Below are positions 22,931 through 33,365 of a stretch of DNA of 64,000 bases, in pieces. The notes below the pieces were generated by a model. The model was not told where the DNA came from. It ran no database searches and worked only from the letters and a program-made list of their open reading frames with translations. Source of the stretch: Leptobrachium leishanense. Taxonomy: Eukaryota > Chordata > Amphibia > Anura > Megophryidae. The stretch is from assembly GCA_009667805.1 (NCBI GenBank), contig CM019063.1, positions 86,083,877 to 86,147,876 on the forward strand, written 5' to 3'. Position 1 is the stretch's first letter, and every line of letters begins with the position of its first letter. The position numbers and the translations under genes were made by a program.

Positions 22931-23804
22931 TCCTAGTCTCCCTCTGGGAGACACACAGCATAGGAAAGACAGAAAATGTTGGGCTTTCCGTGTCCACTTT
23001 TGGTATAGTGAATAAACTGTCATCTGATGAGATCTGCTTTTTATTTCACATTATATTTTTCATTATTTTTGAATATCTTTTATTATGAGAACCAAGAGTG
23101 CATTCCATAACATACCGCACACCAGGATTCTGAGCTCATTTTCCAAAATGGAAACCAAAAGATTGTGTTGGCTATCATTCATCATAAATAACTTTTACAT
23201 AAAACATGACACTTTCTGATTCAGACAGAGGAACAGAAATTTGTCTTAATTTGTTCACTGAATGTAGTTTCACAGTATTCTAATTTGAATTTAAATTCTG
23301 CCAAAGAAATATATATGACATACTCAATCATGTAAAATGTATTTATCTTCAATAATATAAAAATTATAAAATAATAGCCCCTTAAGAAAGCCCTAACAGG
23401 CCATAACGTTGGAGCTATTACACTCAGGACTGCTTCCCCCATCTTTTGCACCTGCTAAAAATGGTGATCAGGAAATAAATGACTGCAGTGCATTATTATA
23501 TGTTTACAGTCACCTCCTGGATCTACTGATCAATTGATAAAATTATACTGTGATTTTATTGTATGTTTTTGATATGGATCATCTGCCATAAAGCATTTTG
23601 TGCTTTGTAATGGATGTGGCGAGTCAGGAATTTTAGTTATTTTTGATTGTTATTACTGACCCCCCTCCCCCCAGAGATTGCCTTTCCAGTCTTATAGTCC
23701 CTGTGTCCAGCATTCATTTATACTGTATTAATGGAAACAAGTCTGGGTGCCAGGCCCCTTAGAGAGAGCTGGGCTTAGTCAACATGGTACTTGCTGCGCC
23801 CTAA
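22931..23804. other. Non-coding spacer
   Basis: No gene recognised. Contains CCCTTAAGAAAGCCCTAACA near 23380, and a C-rich run near 23660-23675. Confidence 0.4.
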
Positions 23805-23895
23805 GGGCCCTATCACCTCCTTCAAGCTAACATTAGCGCTAGCATAAAAGAGGTGATAGCACACTGCACCTGTCACCTCCCATTCGCTAACGTGT

Positions 23896-24983
23896 TGTAG
23901 CGCTGTGTTTAAAACCTTACTGTGGCAGTACCTATTTTTGGCCACCGGAGGGAGACAAGCGCGATAAGAGACACTGAACATTGGGACTACGTTTCCTGGC
24001 ATGCTTTGCAAACAGAGAGAGGAAGTGGGTGGGACACAGATGCTGTACATCCTGAGCCTCGTGGAGATAGCTGGCAGAGCGTGCCAGGGAGTTCATGAGA
24101 GAGGACACAGTGCTGCAGAGCGGAACCGTGACTAGGCCGGAGCGCAAGTGTGGCCTATCAGGATTCCAAGTGGGGTTATCCAGCCTTGCAAGAAGGAGCC
24201 CTAGTTATCCACAGACATTACCCAAGCTGCGATCAAGACAAGCAGAGGACCCCGAGTAAGGAGTACCGCAAGTCCATTGGACGGGAGAGCAGGCGGTAGC
24301 TGGACAAGTCCGGGCCGGAGCAAAGAAAGCCTGACCACAGATCCAGTAGCCGGTATCCCAGCAAGGCATCAAGCGGAGAGACGTCCTGGGTCAGCGGAGC
24401 CTTGGTGATCGAGCGGATGGGTGAGAGGCCTCCAAGGCCGGTTTTACAAAGTCAAGAAAGCACGCTGTTGTTTATTTCTAAAACCCACAGGGCCCCAACT
24501 TGACTAGTCGAAGACATCGTTTAAGAGATTCACTGGCCAGTTGAATAGTACCCGGGTACCATAACACACACATACACTCACAGTTCGGGACTTAACCTGT
24601 TCGGGACTCACTCCCTAGTATCTGAAAAAGGGGCAAAGATTCGCATCTTATTTTGTTTTCCGCTGCGCGTTTCTCGAATTATGAAATATTGTATTCTCTT
24701 TCTGCTGCGCGTTTCTCGTAATTACGAAGCATTGTACTTTTCTGTTCGGTCGCGCATTTTTCAAAAATACGAAGTCTCGCATTTCTTTTTCCGCTGCGCG
24801 TTTACTGCGTTACGAAATACTGTAAATATATCTACGAACACCGTGTCTCATTATATGCCTTTTACTTTAGTAAACTATATAATTTATAAAATCCACAATG
24901 GTGCTGGAGTATATTTATTCCCTAGTGCGGGGAGACTGACCCGTGGTTCATTTTCAGCGGCTCCTCCGGGAGTGAGCGATACA
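23896..24983 (+). repeat. 5' LTR of the gypsy element
   Basis: Begins TGTAGCGCTGTG, ends GTGAGCGATACA. Nearly identical to 35796-36882. Contains repeated CGCTGCGCGTTT..CTCG and ACGAA units near 24655-24835, a short tandem array inside the LTR that may hold promoter or processing signals. Confidence 0.95.
24655..24835 (+). repeat. Repeated GCTGCGCGTTT / TACGAA units inside the LTR
   Basis: Four loose copies of a 45-60 base unit (TTTTCCGCTGCGCGTTTCTC.. followed by ATTACGAA or ATACGAA). The same array is in the 3' LTR at about 36555-36720. Confidence 0.7.
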
Positions 24984-24985
24984 TG

Positions 24986-25003
24986 TGGGGGCTCGTCCGG
25001 GAT
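24986..25003 (+). promoter_or_regulatory. Primer binding site, tRNA-Pro type
   Basis: TGGGGGCTCGTCCGGGAT begins two bases after the 5' LTR. It is the 18-base proline-tRNA primer site known from gammaretroviruses such as murine leukaemia virus, so reverse transcription most likely was primed by tRNA-Pro. Confidence 0.9.
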
Positions 25004-25039
25004 TCAGTTTCTGGAAAAAACGCATTTAAAGGGTTAAAT

Positions 25040-26371
25040 ATGGATCCAGACACTGCTGCCAAATGGTGCGAAGAGCACAGTAGTCAGATAGAATTATGTA
25101 TAGTTATGGATATTCCTGCAGACACTTGGGCCGAAGATCAGATTTGCCAGGCCGTGGCCGCGCTGACACCAGATAATCGGGGGTTAATCCTGGACATTAA
25201 AGCGAACCCAGATACCCCTCACACGTATGTTCTTTTTGAGTGGAGAAAGGGTGTTCCAGTGTGTTTTCAGGGCGCGAACGTGAAGCTGACCGATGAGGTG
25301 GAAGTCCAACTGATTCAGCCAAGTACGCCACGTGGTGATCATGCGAATGTTCCCGATGTTACCCCAACTACAGGGTTCCCTCCTGCTACATTTTTCACCA
25401 CTATGGGGAAACTGTTGGAGACACTAGCCAAAAACTCTGCTGCGTCCCCAAATTACGGATATCGCAAGTTACGGTTTTATTCTGTTAAGGTCCCTGTGCC
25501 GACTGGAGAAGAGGACTTTGAGACTTGGATAGATCAGGCAGTGCAAGCAGTGGAAGAATGGGAAGTTGCTGACACCGTGAAGAGGCAAAGGTTGATTGAG
25601 AGCCTAAGAGGTCCTGCTTCAGACGTCATTCGAAATCTAAAAAGGGACAAGCCCGGCTGCAGTGCTGCAGAGTATCTAGAAGCTTTACAGGAAAATTTCG
25701 GGGGAGTGGAGGATTGTGCCGAGCTTATTCACAAGTTCTCTCACACCTATCAAAAGGAAGGAGAAGAATTGTCCACATATGTCTGGCGGCTGGATAAAAT
25801 CATCTATCAGGTCATTCTTAAAGGGGGCATGCAACCGAGTCAGGCAAGCAAAGCTTTGATGGATCAAATTTTCAAAGGAGCACTCCCGTTGGATCCCATA
25901 ATGTTGAGATTTCAGACTAGATACCAGAACACGAGACTAACCTATTCCAAACTGATCAAAGCTATCCGAGAAGAAGAGGCCTTGATTAAGGCTAAAAAGG
26001 TCGTAAATGCTTCGCACACAGCTTTCACCGCAGAAGTAGGAACTCTCTGTGTGGCAGACATACAGACTGAAGTGCTGGCTTTAAAAACTCAGATGTTGCA
26101 AATGATGGAGTTAATGACGTTGCTGTCGGCTAAGGACACCAGAACTGAAGGGGTTGCTGTAGCCTCAAACAGGGGGTCTCCAAGTGAACCGCCAGAAGGA
26201 AATATGCTCACACACCCAAGAAAGAAATGTTTTGGCTGCGGGGAAATCGGCCATTTCAGGGCTCAATGCCCACAAGGGAGGGCTGAAAAGAAACCGGTCG
26301 AAGAACTTCTAAAAGCTGTGGAGAAACTGTTGTCTGCCCTGCAGGCGGGAAACTCCAGAGGGTCCTGGTAA
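25040..26371 (+). CDS. gag: Gag polyprotein of the gypsy element, PNMA-like, intact ORF
   Basis: 443 codons from an ATG at 25040 (context AAATATGGAT), the first ATG of the block that starts with the conserved-looking MDPDTAAKWCEEH. The reading frame is open upstream to an ATG at 24983, but that lies in the LTR/primer site. Residues about 1-95 form an N-terminal domain (…DNRGLILDIK, YVLFEWRKGVPV). Residues about 155-330 form the capsid, with EDFETW, VEEWEVAD, RLIESLRGPASDVIR and GEELSTYVWRLD; these signatures and their order match the vertebrate PNMA proteins. A single zinc knuckle, CX2CX4HX4C, lies at residues 397-410 (CFGCGEIGHFRAQC), followed by a helical tail. As a capsid and nucleocapsid precursor it would assemble particles and package the element RNA. 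It is the only full-length gene of this element. Confidence 0.93.
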   Translation: MDPDTAAKWCEEHSSQIELCIVMDIPADTWAEDQICQAVAALTPDNRGLILDIKANPDTPHTYVLFEWRKGVPVCFQGANVKLTDEVEVQLIQPSTPRGDHANVPDVTPTTGFPPATFFTTMGKLLETLAKNSAASPNYGYRKLRFYSVKVPVPTGEEDFETWIDQAVQAVEEWEVADTVKRQRLIESLRGPASDVIRNLKRDKPGCSAAEYLEALQENFGGVEDCAELIHKFSHTYQKEGEELSTYVWRLDKIIYQVILKGGMQPSQASKALMDQIFKGALPLDPIMLRFQTRYQNTRLTYSKLIKAIREEEALIKAKKVVNASHTAFTAEVGTLCVADIQTEVLALKTQMLQMMELMTLLSAKDTRTEGVAVASNRGSPSEPPEGNMLTHPRKKCFGCGEIGHFRAQCPQGRAEKKPVEELLKAVEKLLSALQAGNSRGSW

Positions 26372-26409
26372 GGGAGCAAACCAGGGGCCCGAAGGTTGAA
26401 ACCCGCTCC
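26347..26409 (+). promoter_or_regulatory. Candidate -1 ribosomal frameshift signal (slippery GGGAAAC plus pseudoknot)
   Basis: G-GGA-AAC at 26347-26353 is phased correctly in the gag frame, 15 bases before the gag stop at 26369-26371. The pro-pol frame is open from 26287 and lies -1 to gag. Six bases after the heptamer, 26360-26369 can pair with 26380-26390 (one bulge), with loop 26370-26379. Loop bases GGAGC (26373-26377) can pair with GCTCC (26405-26409), giving an H-type pseudoknot. GGGAAAC is a known retroviral slippery site. The fold was worked out by hand. Confidence 0.75.
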
Positions 26410-27593
26410 AAAAATCAAGCCAGGACTAAGGGGGCGAGGAGGCCCAAAGTCTGGCCAACTGCCGAGCCTGCCAGGACTAAAAGAGTCACTCCCTTAGCAT
26501 CCGGACCTACGTCATGGGGAAGCAATGCACACCCAAAACCTACACGGGCCAAGAAAAAGGCCAGGGGACAGCAAACTGGGTCTAAGTGTCCGGATACCGC
26601 CACCAAGTTTCCTGACCAACTGATAGGCCCTTCTTCTATTGTGGCAATCCAAGAGGAGGGAGTCTACACTAAAGCCCTGTTGGATTCAGGGGCTCAAGTG
26701 ACATTGATCTACCGAGACTTCTACGAGAAACATTTGAAGCACATTCCTCTACAGAAATTGAAGGACCTGGAAATCTGGGGTATCGGAACTGAGAAACTCC
26801 CCTATGACGGGTATCTACAGGTGAAATTGGAGATCGGATCCGAAGTCATCGGACAGTCCGGAGGTTGTGATGCATTGGCCATTGTGTGTCCTTTGACCCT
26901 CAGGTGCAAACAGAAGTTCCATGATTGTGGGGACGAATACGGATTTGGTGCGGCATCTCCTGACACCTATCGTATTGGAAGAAGGTTCTACTCAAGGAGT
27001 ACACCCAATGCTACGTCCAGTCTATCAGAGGATGGTCGAAGAACAGAAGGCACCTGCTGAAGTGGGGCGCCTATGGAGATTAGAAGGAACAGAGAAGGTT
27101 CTGCAAGCAGGAGAAGTAGCGAGTTTCCGGGCTTCAGTCAAGTTGAACGGATCGCAACCAGGCCGCTACGTGATGCTGGAAACCGATTTTAATCATGGGA
27201 GCGAAACCGGAGTCAAAGTAATCCCTGAAATAATCTCCACTAAAGCTCTGAAAAGAACACGAGGAAGAGTCTCAGTCAGCGTGTGCAATGTGTCTGATTC
27301 TCCAGTAGTCCTTAAAGCACGAATGCCTATCGGGCAAGTAGAGTCCGCTACGCCCCTCTCCACCGATTTAGGAGGGGGAGTGGATAAAGAGATTCCAGAT
27401 GAAAGATTCTACCCCAAGGACGCTCCCATTTCATCCGAGTGGAAGAAACGTCTTCAGTCTCAAGTTCTAAAGTGGAGAGAATTGTTCTCGAAAGATGAGT
27501 TCGACGTAGGCCTAGCTAAAAGTACTGAGCACCGCATTCGATTACAAGAAGACAAGCCGTTTCGCGAAAGGTCAAGGCGAGTTCCGTTGGGAG
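26354..27593 (+). pseudogene. pol: gypsy pro-pol, first part: protease to start of reverse transcriptase (broken)
   Basis: Reads in the -1 frame after gag. The aspartic protease motif LDSGAQVTLI lies near 26680-26710 within ALLDSGAQVTLIYRDFYEKH. At about 26890 the frame shifts: protease continues in one frame to …AIVCP, while downstream NRSSMIVGTNTDLVRHL is in another. The next ORF runs to …FRERSRRVP at 27590, where the first hAT element enters. This segment normally leads to the fingers of reverse transcriptase. The protease active site is intact but the polyprotein cannot be read through. Confidence 0.85.
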
Positions 27594-27744
27594 CATAGGC
27601 GACTCTACAGGGGGGCAAGGGGGGGGAATTGCCCCCTAAGTTATTCCTTGCCCCCCATGTGCCCCCCCACCAAAAATCATCATCCAGCTTCCCACACGTC
27701 TTCGGACCAACGTATCTCTGTAGCTATGCATCGTATATGGATGA

Positions 27745-27903
27745 ACTAGGTGTCATTTGAAAGGGCAGATTCTGGCCTTTCCAATGATACCCCACATGAC
27801 CATATTCAGTGTGATGTAAAAGTCATAAAACATCAAATAAAAACGTGCACTTAAACGTAAACATTTTCACAGGGTTGAAATGGCTCAGCAGTGAAATGGT
27901 TAA
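27745..27903 (+). mobile_element. piggyBac-like P1, short remnant
   Basis: Contains the hairpin GAAAGGGCAGATTCTGGCCTTTCC.. followed by CATGACCAT, and ends CTCAGCAGTGAAATGGTTAA at 27903. Most of the AT-rich arm is deleted. Confidence 0.65.
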
Positions 27904-28470
27904 TGTTCAGACTATACATTACATTGTGTATTACATTAGTTTATGTCTTGGTTTAGTTGTATATTAAGGGTTAATGGGCAGGCTTCATCCCTCACAGTAT
28001 ACATTTGTTTTTTCCTTGAATAATGGCATTTTAGGGGTTAATGGGTTGGCTACATGCCTCAGTGTATTCATTTCATGTTTTCCCTTGATTAATGGCATTT
28101 TAGGGGTTAAGGGGTAGCTAAATGCCACATTGTTTATTATTTTTATTGCATTTCTCTGGGTTTAAGGCATTTTAGGGGTTATTATGGAAGTTAGAATCTA
28201 AAGGGTCTAATGATCTGTAGATCCTCTGCTTTCCGCCACATTTCGGGGAATTTATTTTGCAGAAAATAAGGTGAATTCCCTATTTAGCGAATGGTCACTG
28301 TGATTTGCTAAAAGTGGAGTTGCTGAAGCAGTTATCAGACATTCAGCGGAAACTGCCAAATTGCAGCAAATAAAATATTGAATTTAAGTATCAGGTTAGT
28401 ACAACAAAAAGGTATCATTGCATCACATTACTCTGGGGTTTTGTAATCTTATTTATATATATACTTATTT

Positions 28471-29668
28471 AGGGCACTATTACCTGGTGTGAGCTAACCC
28501 TTGCGTCGGCGTGATTTTGCGTTAGCGCCAGGTTAATTCAGTCTAGTGCCTGACCAACAGATCGTTTGCCTCCGCTACAAATGGGAAAAATTACTTAGCG
28601 CGGCGCTATTAGCGATTTGTACCGCGAGCTTACTGTACTTTCCGCGTCCTATACTTAACACGGGGAGTGCTAGATATCTTTACAGATCACTTGGTGCCAG
28701 CACTAAATTTTTTGAGGTGCACTAATTGCAACATTTTACCTACTGCTCACTCCAAAAAAACAGAAAAAACAGGTCCTCGTCCAAAATTAACAGGCAATTG
28801 AAAGGAATGCAACACAGGTGTTCTCTTGGCCCCATACACCATAGTAATGGATATGGTCAGCAATGTCGCTGCTGTTGCAGTCGGCTCTATTATAAATGTA
28901 TCCTTTATCCACATATATCCTAATTCTAATATATTGCCTAATTTTAAACATTTTATGCTGGGGGCTATTCATAGTATGTAAGCAGTTGATTATTAGGGTG
29001 ACTGTGTGGACCATGTTTAAAGGAACACATGGATAAGTCTTGCCCTGAAACATGTATTGTTTATATGCTGTAGCAGGGAAATTTTTGTCGCTCACCTGGC
29101 CTTCCTTTTGGATCTATTAAATGCAGTGTAATGATTCTACATGCTGCTGGGAGGCATTTATCATGCAATGCCCATCAGCCTTAATATATGTGTGCATCAA
29201 AACATGGATGATACGGCCACTGTGGAGGATTTTAATAATGCAGGGGTGAGAGGTTATTCACTGTATGTGTTCATATTCAAGCTTGTGAGGGTGGGGGATA
29301 GGTATGGAAAAGAAAAAAACGTTCTATCCTGTACACAACCGCATTAGCGCTGGGTCTCAACTTGGGTCTTAGAGTTTCCCTAGCGTGCGCCAAACGACCT
29401 TGTTCATGGACTACTGCAGTCAAGGTGATCTGTTAGTAGGTCGTCAGGCACTAACAGGGTTATTCAGAAAGCGGTGAAAAGCAGGAGAATGACTGGAGAA
29501 TGGAAAATTCTAGGTCAAAATAGCCGATTCTTTGACCAAGAATTTTCCATTCTCCAGTCATTCTCCTGCTTTTCACCTCTCTCTGAATAACCCTGTAAGT
29601 TTTAGCGACTCGCACTAAATTTTTCCTTTAGTGATGGTGTTTTAGTTCACACCAGGTGATAGGGCCCT
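28471..29668. mobile_element. Foldback repeat G1, near-complete copy
   Basis: Ends AGGGCACTATTACCTGGTGTG and CACACCAGGTGATAGGGCCCT are inverted over about 20 bases. Interior palindromic GC-rich segments (GGCGTGATTTTGCGTTAGCGCC and similar) flank an AT-rich middle. An H2 MITE sits in its right arm. Superfamily not assigned; the 8-bp flanks are similar but not identical. Confidence 0.65.
29455..29595. mobile_element. Small hairpin MITE H2, complete, TSD TAA
   Basis: 141 bp, starts CAGGGTTATTCAGAAAGCGG and ends CCTCTCTCTGAATAACCCTG; almost all of it folds on itself. TAA immediately flanks both sides (29452-29454 and 29596-29598), which supports a PIF/Harbinger-like origin for the family. Confidence 0.88.
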
Positions 29669-29786
29669 TACTTTTATTCAGTGGTATGATTTAGTGGTAA
29701 AAATTATTAGTGCCCCCCCAGTTTTGACTGCGGTATCTTCTGTGCCCCCCCTAAATATTGTTCCTAGAGTCGCCACTGGTTGGGAG

Positions 29787-32512
29787 ACTTGGATGATGTG
29801 AGAGAACAGCTGAATGAATTGCAAAGAACCAAGGTGATTCAAGAGTCCAGGAGTCCATACGCATCTCCAATAGTGATGATCCGGAAGAAGAATGGTTCTG
29901 TCCGCCTATGCATAGACTATCGCACGCTGAATCGGAGAACCATCCCAGATCAATATGCCACTCCTCGGATAGAAGATGCCTTACAGTGTTTGTCTGGAGC
30001 AAAATGGTTTAGTGTACTAGACCTGCGAAGCGGGTATCATCAGATACCAATGCATCCCGAAGACAAAGAGAAAACTGCGTTCATCTGTCCACTGGGGTTC
30101 TTTGAATTCAACAGAATGCCTCAAGGCCTTACGGGGGCTCCAGCCACGTTCCAACGGTTGATGGAGAAGACAGTCGGGGACATGAATCTGATCGAAGTAT
30201 TAGTGTACCTGGATGACATAATTGTGTTTGGAAAGACTCTGGAAGAACATGAACAGCGTTTGGAGAAGGTCTTGAAGAGGCTCCATGAAGAGGGATTGAA
30301 ACTGTCTCTGGAGAAATGCCAATTCTGTCTACCGTCTGTTACATATCTGGGACATGTGGTCTCAGCAGAAGGTGTTTCGACAGATCCTCGGAAGTTGGAG
30401 GCCGTAGCTTCTTGGCCTAGACCCCGAAACGTCACTGAACTTAGATCTTTCTTGGGGTTCTGTTCATATTATCGAAGATTTGTAGGAGGATTCGCAAAAA
30501 TAGCTCAACCACTGAACAAACTCCTACAGAAGGAAAACACCGAAGAAGGCTGCAAGGCCTCTGACTGAAATCCGTCAGCTCCAGGACCAAGGAAAGCTCG
30601 AGAGTCCATACAGGGCGAATGGACTAGTCAATGTGAAGGTGCTTTCTTGAAGCTGAAAGAGAGTCTAACTCAAGCTCCTGTTTTGGCCTACACGGACCCT
30701 CACAAGCCGTATGAGTTACATGTGGATGCCAGCAGAGAAGGTCTAGGAGGAGTCCTGTATCAGGAGTATGGTGGATTGCTGAGGCCTGTAGCGTACGTGA
30801 GCAGGAGCCTTACGCCTTCAGAAAAGATCTATCCTACCCACAAGCTGGAGTTCCTAGCCTTAAAGTGGGCAGTGGTGGAAAAGTTAAAGGACTACCTGTA
30901 TGGAGCCGAGTTTGTGATAAAAACGGATAACAATCCTCTTACCTACGTTCTTACTACTGCGAAACTGGATGCAACGGGACATCGGTGGTTGGCCGCTCTG
31001 TCAGGTTTTCGGTTCAGCCTGAAGTATCGCCCTGGGATGAATAATCGAGATGCTGATGCTTTATCGAGAAGACCCTACACTACAGAATGGACTCAGCTGA
31101 CTCTAGACGGGGTGCAAGCTTTGTGTCAAGGAGCAGAGCGCCGGGTCAAGGGAGGGATCGAAGCGGAGGCCATAGGAGTCATGGCTGCGGCTGTTCCTGA
31201 GTTCTACTGCAACCCTACGCAATTGAGGGATGAAAGTCTACCTACCTTTTCAAAACAGGACCTGAAGGCGGATCAGGCCAGAGACCCTTTAATTGCATTG
31301 ACCATAAAGGCCCTAACTGCGAACCAGCGGGAAATTCTGCTGACCAATTCCCAGATGGAGCCAGATTGGTCTACAAAGAGTGGGAACGGTTGAAGATGTT
31401 GGATGGGGTGGTCTACCGAAGGGGCCCCTCAACCAATGCTGAAGAGACTCAACAGCTATTCCTTCCCACTAAGCATAGAGAGAGTGTGCTGCAATCGTTA
31501 CATGATGAGCATGGACATTTGGGTGCTGAAAGAACTTTTAAGCTGGTGCGAGACAGATTCTATTGGCCTTGCATGAGAGCTGAAGTGGAAAGTTACTGCC
31601 ATTCCTGTCTGAGGTGTATTCAGAGGAAGACTCTACCGACCCAAACCGCTCCAATGAGCCATCTACAGAGTCAGGGACCCATGGATTTGGTGTGCATTGA
31701 CTTCCTGTGCTTAGAGCCGGATGCTAGCGGGCAAGGGAATATTCTAATAGTGACCGATCATTTCACTCGTTACGCCCAAGCTTTTTCTACGAAAGATCAA
31801 CGCGCTCCGACAGTAGCCAAGGTTCTGATGGAAAAGTTCTTTGTTCACTACGGCCTACCAAGGAGAATACACTCTGATCAGGGTAGAGACTTTGAAAGCC
31901 GACTTGTTGGGCAATTGTTGGAACTGTTGGGCATCCAAAAGACCCGAACTACACCCTATCACCCTCAAGGTGATGCTCAGCCTGAAAGGTTTAATCGCAC
32001 GCTGCTGAATATGCTGGGGACTTTGTCAAACATAGAGAAGCAGAGTTGGAGTCGTCACATAGCTACTCTGGTGCATGCATATAACAGTACGGAGAGCGAT
32101 GCCACTGGATACTCACCGTACCATCTTATGTTCGGAAGAGAAGCCCGACTGCCGGTTGATCTGGCGTTTGGGTTATCGCTAGACCAGACGTCGGTAGTTT
32201 CCCATAGAAACTACGTGGATAGACTTCGGAAGAATCTGGCTTCTGCGTTTGAACAGGCCCGTTTGACCTCAGGAAACAGGGAGCAAAGGAACAAAAGGAA
32301 TTATGACTTGAAAGTTCAGATACAAGATCTACAACCCGGTGATAGGGTTTTGTTGAAGAACTTGGGTGCTGCCTGCGAGGCACAAGTTGGCGGATAGATG
32401 GAGTTTCTCAAGTCTACATTGTCTCAAGCAACTGCGGTCTGCCGGTGTATCAAATCTGGCCGGATGGAAAGGCTGGGCCTCTTAAGAACTGGCAACCGAA
32501 TATTTTGTTACC
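29787..32512 (+). pseudogene. pol: gypsy pol, second part: reverse transcriptase, RNase H, integrase (broken)
   Basis: Reverse transcriptase shows CIDYRTLN, VLDLRSGYHQI, MPQGLTGAPATFQ and the active site YLDDIIVF (about 30206-30229), then LGHVVSAEGV and SFLGFCSYYRRF. An in-frame TGA at 30566-30568 interrupts the link to RNase H (YELHVDASREGLGGVL, near 30709). The frame shifts near 31365. Integrase follows: zinc-binding HDEHGHLG..C.HSCLRC (about 31500-31620), then the catalytic D of CIDFLCLE, D of HSDQGRDFE, and E of QPERFNRTL. A further shift occurs near 32385. Catalytic residues are retained but the gene is not translatable as a unit. The second hAT enters at 32521. Confidence 0.92.
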
Positions 32513-32651
32513 TTTGAGAGCACTGGTGTATCTTGGCCTAGGCCAACAAGGCCCAGGCCTAGGGCGGCACTTTCCAGGGGGCGGCGGCCGCGCTGGGTGG
32601 CCCCACCCCTAAAAAAAAAAAAAAATTTTTTTTTTTTTTTTTTACTTTTGC

Positions 32652-32712
32652 AAACTATTTTACCAGGAAGGAAACATTGAGATGTCACTAATTTCAAGTA
32701 TGTCCTGGGTAG
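32652..32712 (-). mobile_element. SINE 3' end fragment
   Basis: CTATTTTACCAGGAAGG..ACATTGAGATGTC..TTTCAAGTATGTCCTGGG matches the SINE at 47738 in the same orientation. Preceded by a T-rich run. Confidence 0.55.
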
Positions 32713-32763
32713 GCAAGGCCTAGGCTTTCACTTTCCGGGGGCAACAAAAAACCTCACCACTAA

Positions 32764-33365
32764 TTGGGTTACTCACAGAGCACCGAAATGACGCCAACAT
32801 TTTGGTGTTCTGTAGTTCCCTGCACTTCGGGGAATAAAAATTTCCCAGCCCTGCAGTGAATTCACCATTCACCCGCAGGGTACCCAAAGTGCATGGAGTC
32901 GGCCGCTGTATGCTGCCACCGCAAACCCATGGCCTGCTGTTTTCAAAAGAACTACTGAACGAAAATGTCTGGAATTTACATATAAGATCCTATGATTGAT
33001 AATAAAAAGTTCTGTTACAGAAAAGGAGAACCTATTAAAAAAAGGGGGGGAATTTAGCCCAAAAAATCTGAAAAATCACTAAAAGGTACAAAAAAAAATC
33101 AATAAATAAATAAAGACTTTTTACTGCAGATTAAAATAATAAATGGTTTATTAGATATTGCATAAAAACGGGAATATTTTTAACATTGAAACCTATGGGG
33201 TTCGCCTGAATAAACCTGCTGATTGAAACCACATCAGGGCATTTCACTGACATTTCTCTGCTGTTTGGTGTTCTCTGAATAGATTAACCATTACTTCTCT
33301 ATGGGGATTTGCACTGCCTTCAAACAGCACCGTACTTGCTGGCAGTTCGCCAAACTTGTGTGTGA
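32764..33365 (-). mobile_element. Foldback MITE H1, right end missing
   Basis: Begins TGGGTTACTCACAGAGCACCG (diverged H1 terminus), continues with the H1 interior (GGAATTTACATATAAGATCC, TTTATTAGATATTGCAT, GAATAGATTAACCATTACTTCTCTATGGGG) and stops at about 33365 before the internal hAT-like end. Confidence 0.72.

Larger units (their letters stand above)
27594..29778 (+). mobile_element. hAT element inserted in pol, exact 8-bp duplication GTTGGGAG
   Basis: GTTGGGAG occurs at 27586-27593 and 29779-29786, directly flanking the unit. The ends read CATAGGCGACTCTAC and GTAGAGTCGCC-like TAGAGTCGCCACTG, an inverted pair (left copy with mismatches at its tip). Joining the pol halves across the duplication keeps the reverse transcriptase frame. 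It has no transposase and contains a P1 fragment, a G1-type foldback and an H2 MITE. Confidence 0.88.

Noticed and set aside
26415..26606. Minus-strand ORF opposite the gypsy protease region
   Set aside because: Shadow of the pro-pol coding strand.
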